Notes under the pieces: model-generated
Told to the model about the DNA's origin: nothing
Database searches by the model: none
The model's input: the letters and a program-made list of their open reading frames with translations, nothing else
Assembly: GCA_036897095.1 (NCBI GenBank)
Contig: JAYMSP010000481.1
Coordinates: 1-49,898, forward strand
Reading direction: 5' to 3'
Origin: Plantago elongata
Taxonomy: Eukaryota > Streptophyta > Magnoliopsida > Lamiales > Plantaginaceae
Length of the DNA stretch: 49,898 nucleotides
Part shown: positions 1 through 11,714 of the stretch, piece after piece
How positions within the stretch are numbered: the stretch's first letter is position 1
Layout of the letters: each line of letters opens with the position of its first letter
Position numbers and translations under genes: made by a program

Positions 1-1152
1 GGGGGGGAAGTGATTGTATTCGGAGATGACTTTAGGCAAATTCTACCAGTTATACCAAAATGTGGCAGACATGACATCGTCCATGCTTCTATATGTTCAT
101 TCAGGTCAATATAGAGTCATTGTCAAGTGTTGAAGATAACCAAGAACATCAGATATACAGGTCAGCGCGTGTAAATTTCGAATCATGTTAGTTGTATCAT
201 GTTTTGTTGATGCTTAAACATTCCAAGTCTCTATATTTTGGTTACCATATATAAATCTAAAACTCATTATTGATGTCAGTCGGGAGTATTCTCGTCCGAG
301 ACAGAGAATATCTGGGAGTTTACTGATTGGCTCCTTCGTGTTGGAGATGCTCATGTTGGGGGTCCAAACGTCGGTGAAGTTTAGTTTAGTATGCCTAACG
401 ATATACCTATCCACGACACATCCGACCCACTGACTGCTATTGTTAACAGTACATATTCATCTTTGATAGATCACATTAGGGATGGTCGATACTTTTAGGA
501 CAGGGCCATACTTGCTCCGACTAATGAGATAGTTCAATAAATCAATGAATATGTCATGTCACTACTTCCGGCGATGCCACCGAGTTCATGAGCTCCGACA
601 ACATATGTCCGGACGAGGATGACATTGTGAACCGTGAAGACGTATACTCCGTTGAATTCCTAAATACAATTAAGGCATCAGGAATACCGAACCATATTAC
701 CTGTTCGAAGAATGGGTGCCCTATAATGTTGTTGAGGAATATCGACCTGTATGCCGAGCTATGTAACGGGACCAGGTTGGTGGTTACTGAAATTGAAACA
801 CATATCATACAAGAGAAGATGATTGATGGGAAAAAACACTGAGAAAAAGGTATATATACCTCGAATGGTGCCCACACCATCAGACCTCATGAAGTTCTCC
901 ATCAAGTTCCAAATAAGGCAGTTCCCCATATATGTGTGTTATGCTATGACGATTAGCAAGAGCCAAGGACAATCTCTAGCTCAAGTGGGACTATATCTAC
1001 CTAAGTCATTCTTCAGTCATGGTTAACTTTATGTTGCATTTTCTAGAGTCACCGATAAAAAATGACTCAAGGTTCTAATATTAGATGATGAAGGAAAATC
1101 GACTGGTACCACAACAAATGTTGTGTACAAGGAAGTATTTAACTATCTATAG
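1..1152 (+). pseudogene. Helitron-type PIF1-like helicase, 3' part, decayed
   Basis: Conceptual translation gives the C-terminal half of a Helitron Rep/helicase in broken frames. The window opens in a Walker-B-like block (VIVFGDDFRQILPVIPK; families usually have GGDFRQ). Next come a VLKITKNIR block near 130-165 and a WLLRVGDAHVG block near 325-360. The late helicase motifs follow: AMTISKSQGQSL near 945-980 and YVAFSRV near 1026-1050, ending KEVFNYL-stop at 1152. In-frame stops occur near 110, 498 and 538, and frames shift near 600 and 840, so it cannot be translated. Helitrons are rolling-circle transposons whose RepHel protein nicks and unwinds DNA. The 5' half lies outside the window. I did not find a convincing CTRR/hairpin 3' terminus. 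Confidence 0.85.
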
Positions 1153-4136
1153 GACCTTTGTGTTTGTATGATGTAATCCGTACGTTTAAACCATTTGATA
1201 AGTTTATTTTTATTATTATTTTGTTTTGTATGCTTTCAAGAATATGAATGAACTTTGGGTACTTTAACTATTAATTAAAAAGTGAACTATTTTGTGGCCT
1301 CGCTACCAGTGGCAAATCCAGAAGAACAGTTTAGGGGTGTCGGATTTTAAGATCATTTATAAAAACGAATGTTCTTTACAAATAATAATATGACCAAAGA
1401 ATAATGAAGTATAAAGTCGAGAGTATATGTACAAACATGCTTATTCGGAAAAATATAAAAAAACATGATGATACGGATAAAATTGAAACTAAAATGGTAG
1501 GAATATTGGAAAAGAATAGGAAAGTATATGATTTAAAGCATAAAAGGATGGAATGAAGTAGGTAAATAATTATACAAATGAAGAAAAGTAAAAGGATGAA
1601 ATCATAAAAAGATCAGGGTGGAAGTAGAAAGAAGAGAAAACTAAAGTGGTGTAATGACTAATAAGGTGGAAGTCGGTCAAATTTCAGGGGAGGTCCTCAG
1701 TACCATCTAATTCTCAGAAGGAAGGGTTTAAACTTTTCAAAAACCTCAAATCAGTCCTTTGTAACAATCAAGACTTTCTAAACTCGATTCAAACCACTCC
1801 GCATCCAAGCAAAGGCAATAACAATCTAATGAACTATAGAAAAACTATAATATTACCCACAAGGGATTGAACACTAATTAAACATCAAATTTAATATTTT
1901 AAAGAATAAATCAATTCATGATCAATTTAATATTAACCAGTACTATTTTACTATATGATCGGAATTTAAGGGGGTCAGTTGACCCTGCTCGGCCTCCATT
2001 AGATCCGTCAATGATCGGTATGGGTTAGAACTAATTTTTGTTAAATCTAAACCATATGTTTAACCAATTAATGCTTAAATTGCAGGGTCCGTAAACTGGG
2101 TGCATCATACGTGATAATGACCTCATGTTTATGAAAGCATATGAACGAGATTAGTCCGCTTTCTCTAGTAATTTGTGTTTTCTTAATTTTTTAGTAATAT
2201 AATAGCTCCACTTTACAGTCGCCATTAATAATACGCACTATTGCTAGCTCGACAAATCATTTGTCTCTCCTTCAACAGATTCTTACTTTCCACACCCCAT
2301 GCATGTAGTCTTCTCCGAATAAATTTTGGTACTTATACGAATTAGTACAAAATATATATGATATAAGTTATGATGATTTATAACGGAACCATCATATCAT
2401 CAATGGAAGATCAATTCATAATTATCTACATCAGCATATATAAGCTTCAAATAAATTAAGTGTTAGATCATTATAAAAATATGAGAACATAATTAACCCC
2501 TAATGGGCGGATTAGTTGGTATGGGTAAGGCACGACGTAACATGAAGAAACATAACGCTCCAAATTCTTTATAGAGTTCGCATGAATTCAAAATGATGCT
2601 CATATAAATTAAGTGCACCTCATATTTATATAAATCTAATAATTATTATAACAATTAAATGGTTAAGTGATTATTTGGTTTAGAATTACAATGTAATTAA
2701 GATAATGTATGATTTGTGTTTGTAATAAAATTTAAATTGCATATTTATTTATTTTATCAGGATTCATTTACAATTCAGTTCTCACTCAATTTTTAACGTA
2801 CAATATCTCTTACAATAATAATTTTATATTAAACACTAATTTAACAATTCAATTACAGCTTAATTAATATTTATTAATTCTCTACTATTCAAACAGATTC
2901 AACTACAGTTCTATACTAAACATCCACTAAATCATATTCTTCTCACGATCGGATTGTTACTAATTTACCACACATTTTCAGGCATAGTAGAAATGAACTA
3001 CCGTTGGGTGGAGGCAATGGACAACCAGGAAAAGGAACATGTGGGCCTGGCAGGTCCATGTAAGTTAATCTGAGGCCCGATCTTAACGTTGACCCATCCT
3101 TATCTGGATCCGACTCAACATAACCGATCCAATAGCCCACAGGTCAATCCAGGTTCTTGATAACTGGGTAGCCTGTTCAACCCTGGTCCCTCGATGGCCC
3201 TCTTTCTCCTGCTGCTGTTAATTAAAGATCTTTGACAGTCAAAATTAGTTCTGCATCTTTGCTTTTTTAGAACTAATTATCTCTCACTCACACTCACACA
3301 ACTCAACTCAACTCATGTGTAAAAAAAATATATACTGCATATTTTGAATTTTCATTACTTTTGAAATGATAAATTATTTCAAATTGAGTTAAGATCTAGG
3401 AAACAGACAAATATACTTTCGAATGCAGATGATAAGCTTATTGTTATAGGAATATATGCAGGTTAGTATTCAATATTCGTACTGTAACTTTTAGAAAAAT
3501 GAAGGAAATTGAAATGCAAAAAAAAGAAAAGGCAAAATATTTCTAACCTCATGCCTTTGATGCATGTCATTACATGACAAACATGGATGCATCACATGTT
3601 CCACATCATAGCACCCCATGCCATTTCATCACAACCACCAACACAAACAAAAGAGTAAAAGGAAAAATAGAAAATGAAGAAAGCATGCATCATTACAAAG
3701 AAACAGAGAGGAGAGAGAAATACTATTAAGTGTTGTTTGGACATTTATATTAATATATAGACATTATCTTTCAGTTAATAAATAAATCTGAATCTTAGAA
3801 TTTAAGTTTAGTTATAATTATTTTCCGGAACAGAAGGTGGCAGGATTAATGAGTTGTATTTTGGCTAAAAATGTGTATGGTGTTGGTCTGGTTCCAATAA
3901 AGGCAGCCATTCTGCTTCCTTCTTTTTACATTCAATTACGATCCCTCTTCAATCTTTTCACTGTTTTATTTTATGCCTAGTAATCTACTATCCTACCTCC
4001 ATCTCTCTCTTTATTACCCCTACAACCCATCTACAATTTCCAAGCATCAAATGATACTTTTGAATGTCATTTTTTTGTTTGATTTTAAGTAGAAATCAGA
4101 TGTGAAAATACACTATACTAGCACAAGCTTCATAAT
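1153..4136. other. Intergenic, AT-rich; no gene seen
   Basis: No coding region is supported. Between about 2985 and 3225 there is a clearly GC-richer island inside very AT-rich DNA; its short ORF on the minus strand resembles nothing I know. The rest is AT-rich sequence upstream of the HD-ZIP III gene. Confidence 0.5.
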
Positions 4137-4293
4137 GGACTGGTTGACATAACATTTAAATAACTCAATTTGTTTCGATGAACATTAATTTTGACTAAAA
4201 TACATTTCAAATACCCCATTACAATTTCATTCTAAACACAATTTCACCAAAATTCCATCCAAATGATCATTTGATTGCCATCAATCAGCCCCC
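4137..4293 (+). mobile_element. 157-bp MITE, family with GGGGCTGATTG ends, copy 1
   Basis: Aligns end to end with 14038-14194 (same length, 157 bp). The right terminus TCAATCAGCCCCC is intact and the left terminus (GGACTGGTTGACATA) is a diverged inverted copy. The internal segment ATTTCACCAAAA is shared by all three copies. It carries no coding capacity. The class (hAT or Harbinger-like) is unresolved because no clear target duplication is visible. Confidence 0.75.
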
Positions 4294-4480
4294 TGAATCT
4301 CTAGGGAGGCATACTTGAATGGATTAGCTAGTTCTTGGTTTCAAATTTGAAAGGATGCATCAACCTGGTGACTCACTATAAAAGCATATGATGTTCAAGT
4401 GTTGCAGGATAGCAAGAATTCAACAGGAATGTACAAGTAAATTCGGTTTAAGTCTTGAAATAAATTTCCTCACAAATGGT

Positions 4481-4520
4481 GTATCAAGTGAATATTAGTA
4501 GTATCAAGTGAATATTAGCA
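4481..4520 (+). repeat. 20-bp tandem repeat, two copies
   Basis: The unit GTATCAAGTGAATATTAGTA is present twice head to tail with one mismatch. It lies in the far upstream region of the HD-ZIP III gene. Confidence 0.8.
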
Positions 4521-4684
4521 GTATCTCGTCATCTAACCAATTAAGTCATTACCACGAGTACAATACGTAATATGCGTTAATGCATTAAAACATGGAATGG
4601 AGATCAATTCATTCATACTTCATAATCATACTATACCTCACCTGATATAAAAAGAAGGCTATTTACTATTGACAAATTTTACGT

Positions 4685-4841
4685 GACTGTTTGAATGTAC
4701 ATTTGAGTGGGCATTTGGATGGATTTTGGTGAAAATTGTGTTTGGATGTACATTTGACTGGGGTATTTTAAGTGTATTTTAGGCCAAATCACTGTACATC
4801 GAGTCAAATGGGGATATTCAAATCCCCATCCAAACACCCCC
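4685..4841 (-). mobile_element. 157-bp MITE, same family, inverted copy 2
   Basis: The reverse complement of this segment aligns with 4137-4293 and 14038-14194, including the GATTTTGGTGAAA core and the TGTATTTTAG...CCAAATCACTGT core. The right end reads CCATCCAAACACCCCC, so the terminus has drifted to GGGGGTGTTTGG. It sits about 1 kb upstream of the HD-ZIP III start codon and could affect its promoter. Confidence 0.7.
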
Positions 4842-5553
4842 GTACGTAATTAAACTTTCAAACATATTTGATTACTGTAAATATAAAAATAAACAATCCT
4901 AAATTTCAGTCCTTTATATTGAACATATGACTATAAGAGAAGAATTATTATTTCTTTGCCTAAATATATGCATGTCTAATATTTTCGTAGTACCGTTGCA
5001 GTTGATATCAATAAAAGCAAAAAGTACTATATTTCTCTATTTATTATTACATGTTCCAAAATATAATTTACTTTTAAATTATAAAATATAATATAATGTT
5101 TATTTTACAAACCAAGTATCTGAAAAAGGACAAGATCAGATAACATTCTACCAGATTACTCGCTACTCAATACTTATTAAACTTATATATTGAATTATTG
5201 ATTTCCACTTTGACCATAATTTCACAACTTTGAGTATTTATTTTATTTGGATTAGTTTTGCCAAATTGCAATTTCACACCAACTACCCTGTTTTGTACAG
5301 AATTACATGGGAAACCCAAAAGTACATACTCTATTACTCTGTGTTGCCCACTGTATATACCTACGCAAGCATATACAATACACAGTAGAAGGAAACACAA
5401 GACACACACATTTCACTTTCTCTGCTCAAAATCTCGAGACTAGCGTCAAAATTAAAGCACCTTTCTCCCTTTCCAAATCCTTTTTCCTTCAACACCCACA
5501 CACCAACACAACATAACTCTCTAAAATCTCCCAAACTTTTCAACTCACAACAA

Positions 5554-5580
5554 ACCAACCAAACCAAACCAAACCAAACA
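5554..5580 (+). repeat. AACCAAACC-type simple repeat in the leader
   Basis: Short CCAAA/AACCA repeat in the probable 5' untranslated region of the HD-ZIP III gene. Confidence 0.6.
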
Positions 5581-5589
5581 ACAATCTCC

Positions 5590-5616
5590 ATGAGTGACAG
5601 AGGTGGCTCTCTCTGA
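5590..5616 (+). promoter_or_regulatory. Upstream ORF 1 in HD-ZIP III leader
   Basis: ATG followed by seven codons and TGA (MSDRGGSL), 115 bases before the main ATG. If the leader is transcribed from upstream of 5590, scanning ribosomes meet it first. Transcript start not determined. Confidence 0.45.
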
Positions 5617-5633
5617 CTAGAGGGCCTTACTTC

Positions 5634-5645
5634 ATGCACCCATAA
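5634..5645 (+). promoter_or_regulatory. Upstream ORF 2 in HD-ZIP III leader
   Basis: Minimal upstream ORF ATG-CAC-CCA-TAA (MHP), 71 bases before the main start. Confidence 0.4.
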
Positions 5646-5704
5646 TTCCATCTCCTTTCAACGAAAACAACCTCTGTAATTTTTTCTTGAGTTGCAAAAC
5701 AACA

Positions 5705-8700
5705 ATGGCGCTTACTAGCAAACAGCTACAGCAACAAATGGACGCGAGTAAGTACGTGAGGTACACGCCTGAGCAAGTTGAAGCGCTTGAGAGAGTCTAT
5801 GCTGAGTGTCCAAAGCCTAGTTCTTTGAGGAGGCAGCAGCTCATTCGTGAATGTCCTATTCTGTCTAACATTGAGCCCAAGCAAATCAAAGTCTGGTTTC
5901 AGAACAGAAGGTATGCTGCCTGTCAACAATTGATTCTTTTTGGTTCTTGAGTGTGAAAATTTGTTCAAAAATGTGGGCTAAAGATTTGGATTTTAGTTTT
6001 TTTTTTTCAGAACAGGAGGTGTTTTATGAAAAATAGCTTCTTTTTGGTTCTGGAGTTTGAAAAGTTGTGTAAATGTGGGTTAAAGATTTGATTTTTTTTC
6101 TGTCTTTGGGAGCTGCATGCTGTTTAAAGTGGGAAGGATTAGAAGACATAATCCATGCTGTTATGTGATGAGGGTTTTCCTTGTAATGTTAAATTTGAGG
6201 TCGTTTCACTTTGGTTTCTATTTATATTTATGGGTATGTGTGTATGGTGGACAATGTTTGGAATCTTTTTTCTTTCTCTTCATATCTTTGTCTTAGTAAC
6301 TCTTCATACGAAGCCTCTTAACAATGTTTTATAAGGCCTTTTTATTTACAAAAAAAGGCTGTCATATAGTGTGTTTGAATGGCAATTATCAGTATCTCCC
6401 AATATTCATTTGGAACCGTAACTTGTAAACCAAAGTTGTCTGTGACATTTGGATCTTGATTTGATTATTGAATTATAATTAAAGAACATGAATAGAGATC
6501 CATCTTTTTTTTTTTAGTTGCTCTAGTTCTTTTCTTGAAAAGGCCTTTATATTTTCTGCCTGGAAATAATATTAAGAACTTGATTTTTTGTAACTGTCCT
6601 TGTGAGTTGTGACTTTGGTTGTATCATAACATGGGGTTGCATCTGGTGTAGATTTTTGTGCTCTTTGATTGTCTCAATCACATTTTGAATATCTGTATAA
6701 TATGTGGTTTAAGTTAAGCATGGGTAGAGATCTGTCAATGTATCTGTTCCATTACTTGTTTAAGTTAGTTCTTGAGAAAGACTAATATTTTCTACTTTGA
6801 TGAGAAGTCTCTTTTTGTGTGCCTTAAAACGTCTGATTTCCAGTATGGCATTCCATTTCCTGATTTCAATAGATTCCCAGTAGTTGTTAATCTTTATTTA
6901 TTATTGATAGTTTGGTCATGTAGATTCATCAGCCTATCAGATGGTGCACTTGTTACATTTTAGTTTCCTGAATATGCTAGCTGATCCATTATGTACTGTG
7001 CTGATCTAATTAGGTTTTCTGTGTGAACTTTGCCCAAGTGGTTGATTTCCCTACTGCTTTAAGCAGATTTACTGCTCCCTCTTAAAATGTAATGTATTTA
7101 TCATTTTCATATCTTAAAATGAGTAGTACAATTTTCTTGTTGTAGATGCCGTGAAAAGCAGAGGAAGGAAGCCTCCCGTCTGACGACCGTTAATAGGAAG
7201 CTTTCTGCTATGAACAAGCTGCTGATGGAAGAGAATGAACGCTTGCAAAAGCAAGTCTCTCACCTGGTTTATGAAAATGGATTCATGCGTCAGCAAATTA
7301 CTACTGTAAGTACACCCAGACCTATGCGTATGTTTGTTTGTTTTTGTTTTTTTGTGTATCATGTATTCATTAAACCTTTGGTTGGGTGTTGTTACAGGTA
7401 AGCACGACAACCACAGATACCAGCTGCGAGTCTGTGGTTGTGAGCGGTCAACAGCAGCAAAACCCAACACCTCAGCACCCTCAAAAGGATGCTAACAGCC
7501 CAGCTGGGTAATTTCAATTACTACAAAGACCCGATTTTCTTGAACTTTGTTCCTTCATTAATTTAAGATGCATGTTTCCTTTCTACAAGTATATATGGAG
7601 TTTCATGCGAATGAGTTTTCGACTGTATAAAAGAAGCCCATGTTTTTGCTTAGGCTTTATAAGAAACTGATTAGAATTCATTTGGGGCAGAGTTACAAGA
7701 AAAGTGCAACTGTTGCTTGCTATATACAGCTTTTGAAAATCTGAAAAGAAAGCCTGATTGTTTTATTTAATTAATTGATACTACATTTAATCACTTCATT
7801 CATAACCTGTGTTTTTTAAACATACACTAATAGTTGGCAATAAACTAATCTATTTTTATCACCTCCCTCCTAGTCTTCTCGCGATAGCTGAGGAGACCCT
7901 GACAGAGTTCCTTGGAAAGGCAACTGGAACTGCTGTCGACTGGGTTCAGATGATTGGGATGAAGGTATTCTTTCAGTGTCCATCTCCCCGTTACTAGTTT
8001 CAATTTAGTCCACTTGTTTCTTTATTTTAATACAACAATTTGAATGTGGTCAGCCTGGTCCGGATTCTATTGGCATCGTTGCTGTTTCCCGCAATTGTAG
8101 CGGAGTAGCAGCCCGTGCCTGTGGCCTCGTGAGTCTTGAACCCACGAAGGTACCTCTTTTATTAACCTTTACCTTTTTTCTTTAACCAGTGATGACAATG
8201 TATGTCATTCTAAACTTTACCTCCAAAAATTATTTGCAAGGTTGCTGAAATTCTCAAAGATCGTCTCTCTTGGTTCCGTGATTGTCGCTGCCTTGATGTG
8301 GCTAGTACAATACCTACAGGAAATGGAGGGACTATTGAGCTCGTATACATGCAGGTATAGAATTATCGTGCTCTTTATATTTTAATAGTCACTTTGGCAT
8401 CATGAATGACCCTAGCTTAATCTTTATCTTTTTATTTTTTTTGCTTCAGACTTACAGCTATGCTCCAACTACATTGGCATCTGCCCGTGACTTTTGGACA
8501 CTGAGGTATACAACTAGTCTGGAAGACGGCAGTCTTGTGGTAAGCTAATTTTTATCCACTTAGTTTATAACTGTTTATTTCTTTGATACTATTATAACTG
8601 CATAATCACTATGGCAGATTTGTGAGAGGTCTATAACGGCTGCCACAGGTGGCCCAGCAGGGCCACCTACAACGTACTTTACAAGAGCTGAAATGTTACC

Positions 8701-11700
8701 AAGTGGTTACTTGATACGTCCCTGTGATGGTGGTGGTTCAATCATCCATATTGTTGATCACATTGATTTGGATGTAAGGAGCAACCAAATCTTACCATTT
8801 GCTTTCCATTTGTCATTTGCTCTTTTATAGCTTGTGTTTGTTCTTGTACAGGCTTGGAGTGTTCCTGAAGTGTTGAGGCCTCTCTACGAGTCTTCCAAAA
8901 TCCTTGCACAGAAGATGACAATGGCTGTGAGTAAATTTGCCTTTTTTACATGGTTGTGAATTTAATGTATTCTGATAATTTTCTGTGCTTGTTCAGGCTT
9001 TGCGCCATATAAGACAAATAGCTCAAGAAACCAATGGAGAGATTCAATGTAGTGGTGGTCGCCAACCTGCTGTTTTGAGGGCGTTAAGCCAGAGATTGTG
9101 CAGGTGATGAATCTCCTTCTATAAACACAAAAACCATCCACTGAAGCAAATACTTACGGAATTTTTCTGTGTACTCATCCATTTTGCAGGGGTTTTAATG
9201 ATGCTGTGAATGGATTTGTTGATGACGGATGGACACCAATGGGCAGTGATGGGGCGGATGATGTGACCGTTGCAATTAATTCATCCCCGAGCAAATTTCT
9301 TGGTTCACAGTATAACACCTTGTCTATGCTCCCTACATTTGGGGGTGTCCTTTGTGCACGGGCATCCATGCTTCTCCAGGTAAATATTGATTATCCTGTA
9401 CACTGTTAATTGATTGGTCCTCGATTGAAAATCTTGATGTCCGAGTTTCTTAACCTGCATTATTTTATTTGCAGAATGTACCACCTGCTTTGCTTGTCCG
9501 TTTCCTCAGAGAACACCGACAGGAGTGGAATGACAACGGTGTTGACGTTTACTCTGCTGCTTCTAATAAACCTAGTCCCTATGCAATACCTTGCCCAAAA
9601 CTCAGTGGACTCCCTAGTGGTCATATACCTTTACCCCTTGCTCAAACAGTAGAAAATGAGGAGGTAAACTTCTTTACTCTATCCTTCTCACTGTTTAGTC
9701 CCTTTATGGTTACTTGAACAATGTTTCTCTGTGTAGTTTCTGGAAGTTGTTAGGTTAGGGGGTAATGCATTCTGTCCAGAGGAAATGGCGTTGTCTAGAG
9801 ATATGTACTTGTTGCAGGTTTGATCATTACAAATTTAATGCTACAATACCATATTATTTTTCCTTATCTTCCTCTGTAGAACATTGGGGTTTTAATTTCT
9901 TAAACATGACATTGCAGCTATGCAGTGGTGTCGATGAAGCAACTTCCGGTGCTTGTGCTCAGCTAGTTTTTGCACCAATTGATGAATCATTCGGTGATGA
10001 TGCTCCTTTGCTTCCATCTGGTTTCCGTGTCATACCATTGGTTCCTAAATCAGTTGAGCAACATTCTTACGCAACCTTTAAACTAAGTAATCTAGTTCAA
10101 TTTGGTTTAAAGTTTTATCCTGTCATCACAGGATGGGCCATCAACAAATCGAACGTTAGACCTGGCATCTGCCCTTGAAGTTGGACCTGGTGGTTCTCGC
10201 CCTTCGGGTGAAGCTGAAACGAGTAACCAGAATGTTAGGTCTCTTTTGACCATTGCTTTTCAGTTCACATTCGAAAATCACTATAGAGACAGTGTAGCTG
10301 CTATGGCCCGTCAATATGTGCGTAATATTGTGATCTCTGTCCAAAAAGTTGCCACAGCAATTTCTCCATCCCCTCTTGGCGCCCAGTTGGTACCTAAGCC
10401 ACTTCCTGGCTCTCCTGAAGCTGTAACATTAGCACTATGGATTTGCAGGAGCTATAGGTACTTCATAGTTCCTACAAGAGTTGGTTATTTTTTACCATAA
10501 ATGTTTTGAATTTAATGCATGATGTTTTTAAAACCACTCTACAATAACATGACCATTGATCAGAATTTCACTTTTTAGGCCAGTCGGTGAGTTGAAACAT
10601 AATATACGTTAAAAGACTTTTTTTCCCCTGTAAATCGTAATGTGTCAAAACTCAAAAGCATCTGTTATTTATGCAATTAAGTATTTAACTCTAGTAACTA
10701 TGTTCAACCAATTTTGTTTACATGTATTGCCTGTAATTTCTTTTAATCATATGTTTATGTTTAGGACTCATACTGGAGGAGAACTTGTTCGGGTCGATTC
10801 TCAGGCTGGGGATGCCGTTTTGAAACAACTTTGGAGCCACAATGATGCTATAATGTGCTGTTCTGTCAAAATGAATGTTAGTAGTCTCTGCATGCTGTTT
10901 TCCATTGTTTTGTATTTTCTTACACATAAATTGAACTCCGATTAATGGATTGACAAACTATTGTTTCAGACATCAGCAGTATTTACCTTCGCCAATCAAG
11001 CAGGCCTCGATATGCTCGAAACTACTCTAGTCGCCCTTCAGGATATCTTTCTTGAGAAGGTTCTTGATGAAGCTGGTCGAAAGCATCTCGTTTCTGAGTT
11101 CTCCAAGATCATGCAGCAGGTTAGCTCTAAATTTCTCGCCTTATTGTTGTTTACATTGCGAAGATAATGATAATCCACCCTCTATAAGCATAATACAACT
11201 TGAAAATTTGTCTTATACTTCATGTAAATCACATGGTATATATTCATTGTTTATTTTGTTTTAATCTACTAAACAAATATAAATTGCTAGATGTTGTAAC
11301 TTGTACCGTGTCTCATTTCTACTGCACGATCAATGTGCACACTATCTGTGTGTTCCGATTTTTAATTAAAAACTCCCAAGTACTTCCGAAGTATAAGTCT
11401 GATGCTTAAGGGGCTGTTTGTCATACTGCTTGAGTGGCTAACTCCCCACTCAATGCTTGAGTGGCCAACTCCCTATTCAAATCAAACTTTTTGTACACAA
11501 AATCGAATTTCAGTTAGAAAAAGGCCACTCAAATTCTATTACTTATCTATCTCTATTTGGTTTGCAGGGTTTTGCATATTTGCCATCTGGTGTATGCGTA
11601 TCCAGCATGGGCAGGCCTATCTCATATGACCAAGCGATCGCATGGAAGGTTCTGAACGACGACGATGAGCATCACTGCCTAGCTTTCATGTTTATGAACT

Positions 11701-11714
11701 GGTCTTTTGTGTAA
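5705..11714 (+). CDS. REV: REVOLUTA-type class III HD-ZIP transcription factor
   Basis: Nuclear transcription factor of the clade that sets adaxial fate, meristem and vascular patterning. Eighteen exons with closing phases: 5705-5910, 7146-7305, 7398-7507, 7874-7964, 8054-8149, 8241-8354, 8450-8539, 8618-8773, 8852-8926, 8997-9103, 9190-9379, 9475-9663, 9737-9817, 9918-10052, 10132-10457, 10765-10876, 10970-11119, 11568-11714; 844 residues, a normal family length. Domains: homeodomain about 17-80 (IKVWFQNRRCREKQRKEASR), leucine zipper about 78-118, START lipid-binding domain about 159-375, MEKHLA domain in the last 145 residues, ending FMNWSFV. ERVYAECPKPSS, NRKLSAMNKLLMEEN and GTIELVYMQTY favour REV over PHB, ATHB8 or CNA. 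ATG 5705 was chosen because it opens MALTSKQ just before the homeodomain; an in-frame non-ATG extension is not needed. Oddities: VQMIGMK replaces the near-invariant PGMK, and SY is inserted in MQTYSYAPTTL. Post-transcriptional control by miR165/166 is expected. Confidence 0.96.
7954..8063 (+). promoter_or_regulatory. miR165/166 target site split by intron 4
   Basis: Exon 4 ends TTGGGATGAAG (7954-7964) and exon 5 begins CCTGGTCCGG (8054-8063). Spliced together they form the 21-nt complementary site known in all class III HD-ZIP mRNAs. The junction falls between the bases facing miRNA positions 10 and 11, the expected cleavage point. Unspliced RNA cannot pair fully. The first base differs from the common site but lies where pairing is already absent. 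Confidence 0.92.
11409..11540 (+). mobile_element. Possible truncated MITE in HD-ZIP III intron 17
   Basis: Starts GGGGCTGTTTGTCATA, close to the left end of the 157-bp MITE family (GGGGCTGATTGCCATA), then diverges into repeated CTTGAGTGGC motifs with GCCACTCAA inverted near 11525. No matching right terminus was found. Confidence 0.4.

Noticed and set aside
5361..5651. 96-codon minus-strand frame opposite the REV leader
   Set aside because: It is antisense to a CCAAA/TTTC-rich leader and has no protein features.
8430..8460. Alternative acceptor eight bases downstream that would remove the SY insertion
   Set aside because: Using the AG at 8457 shifts the reading frame, so the insertion cannot be removed that way.
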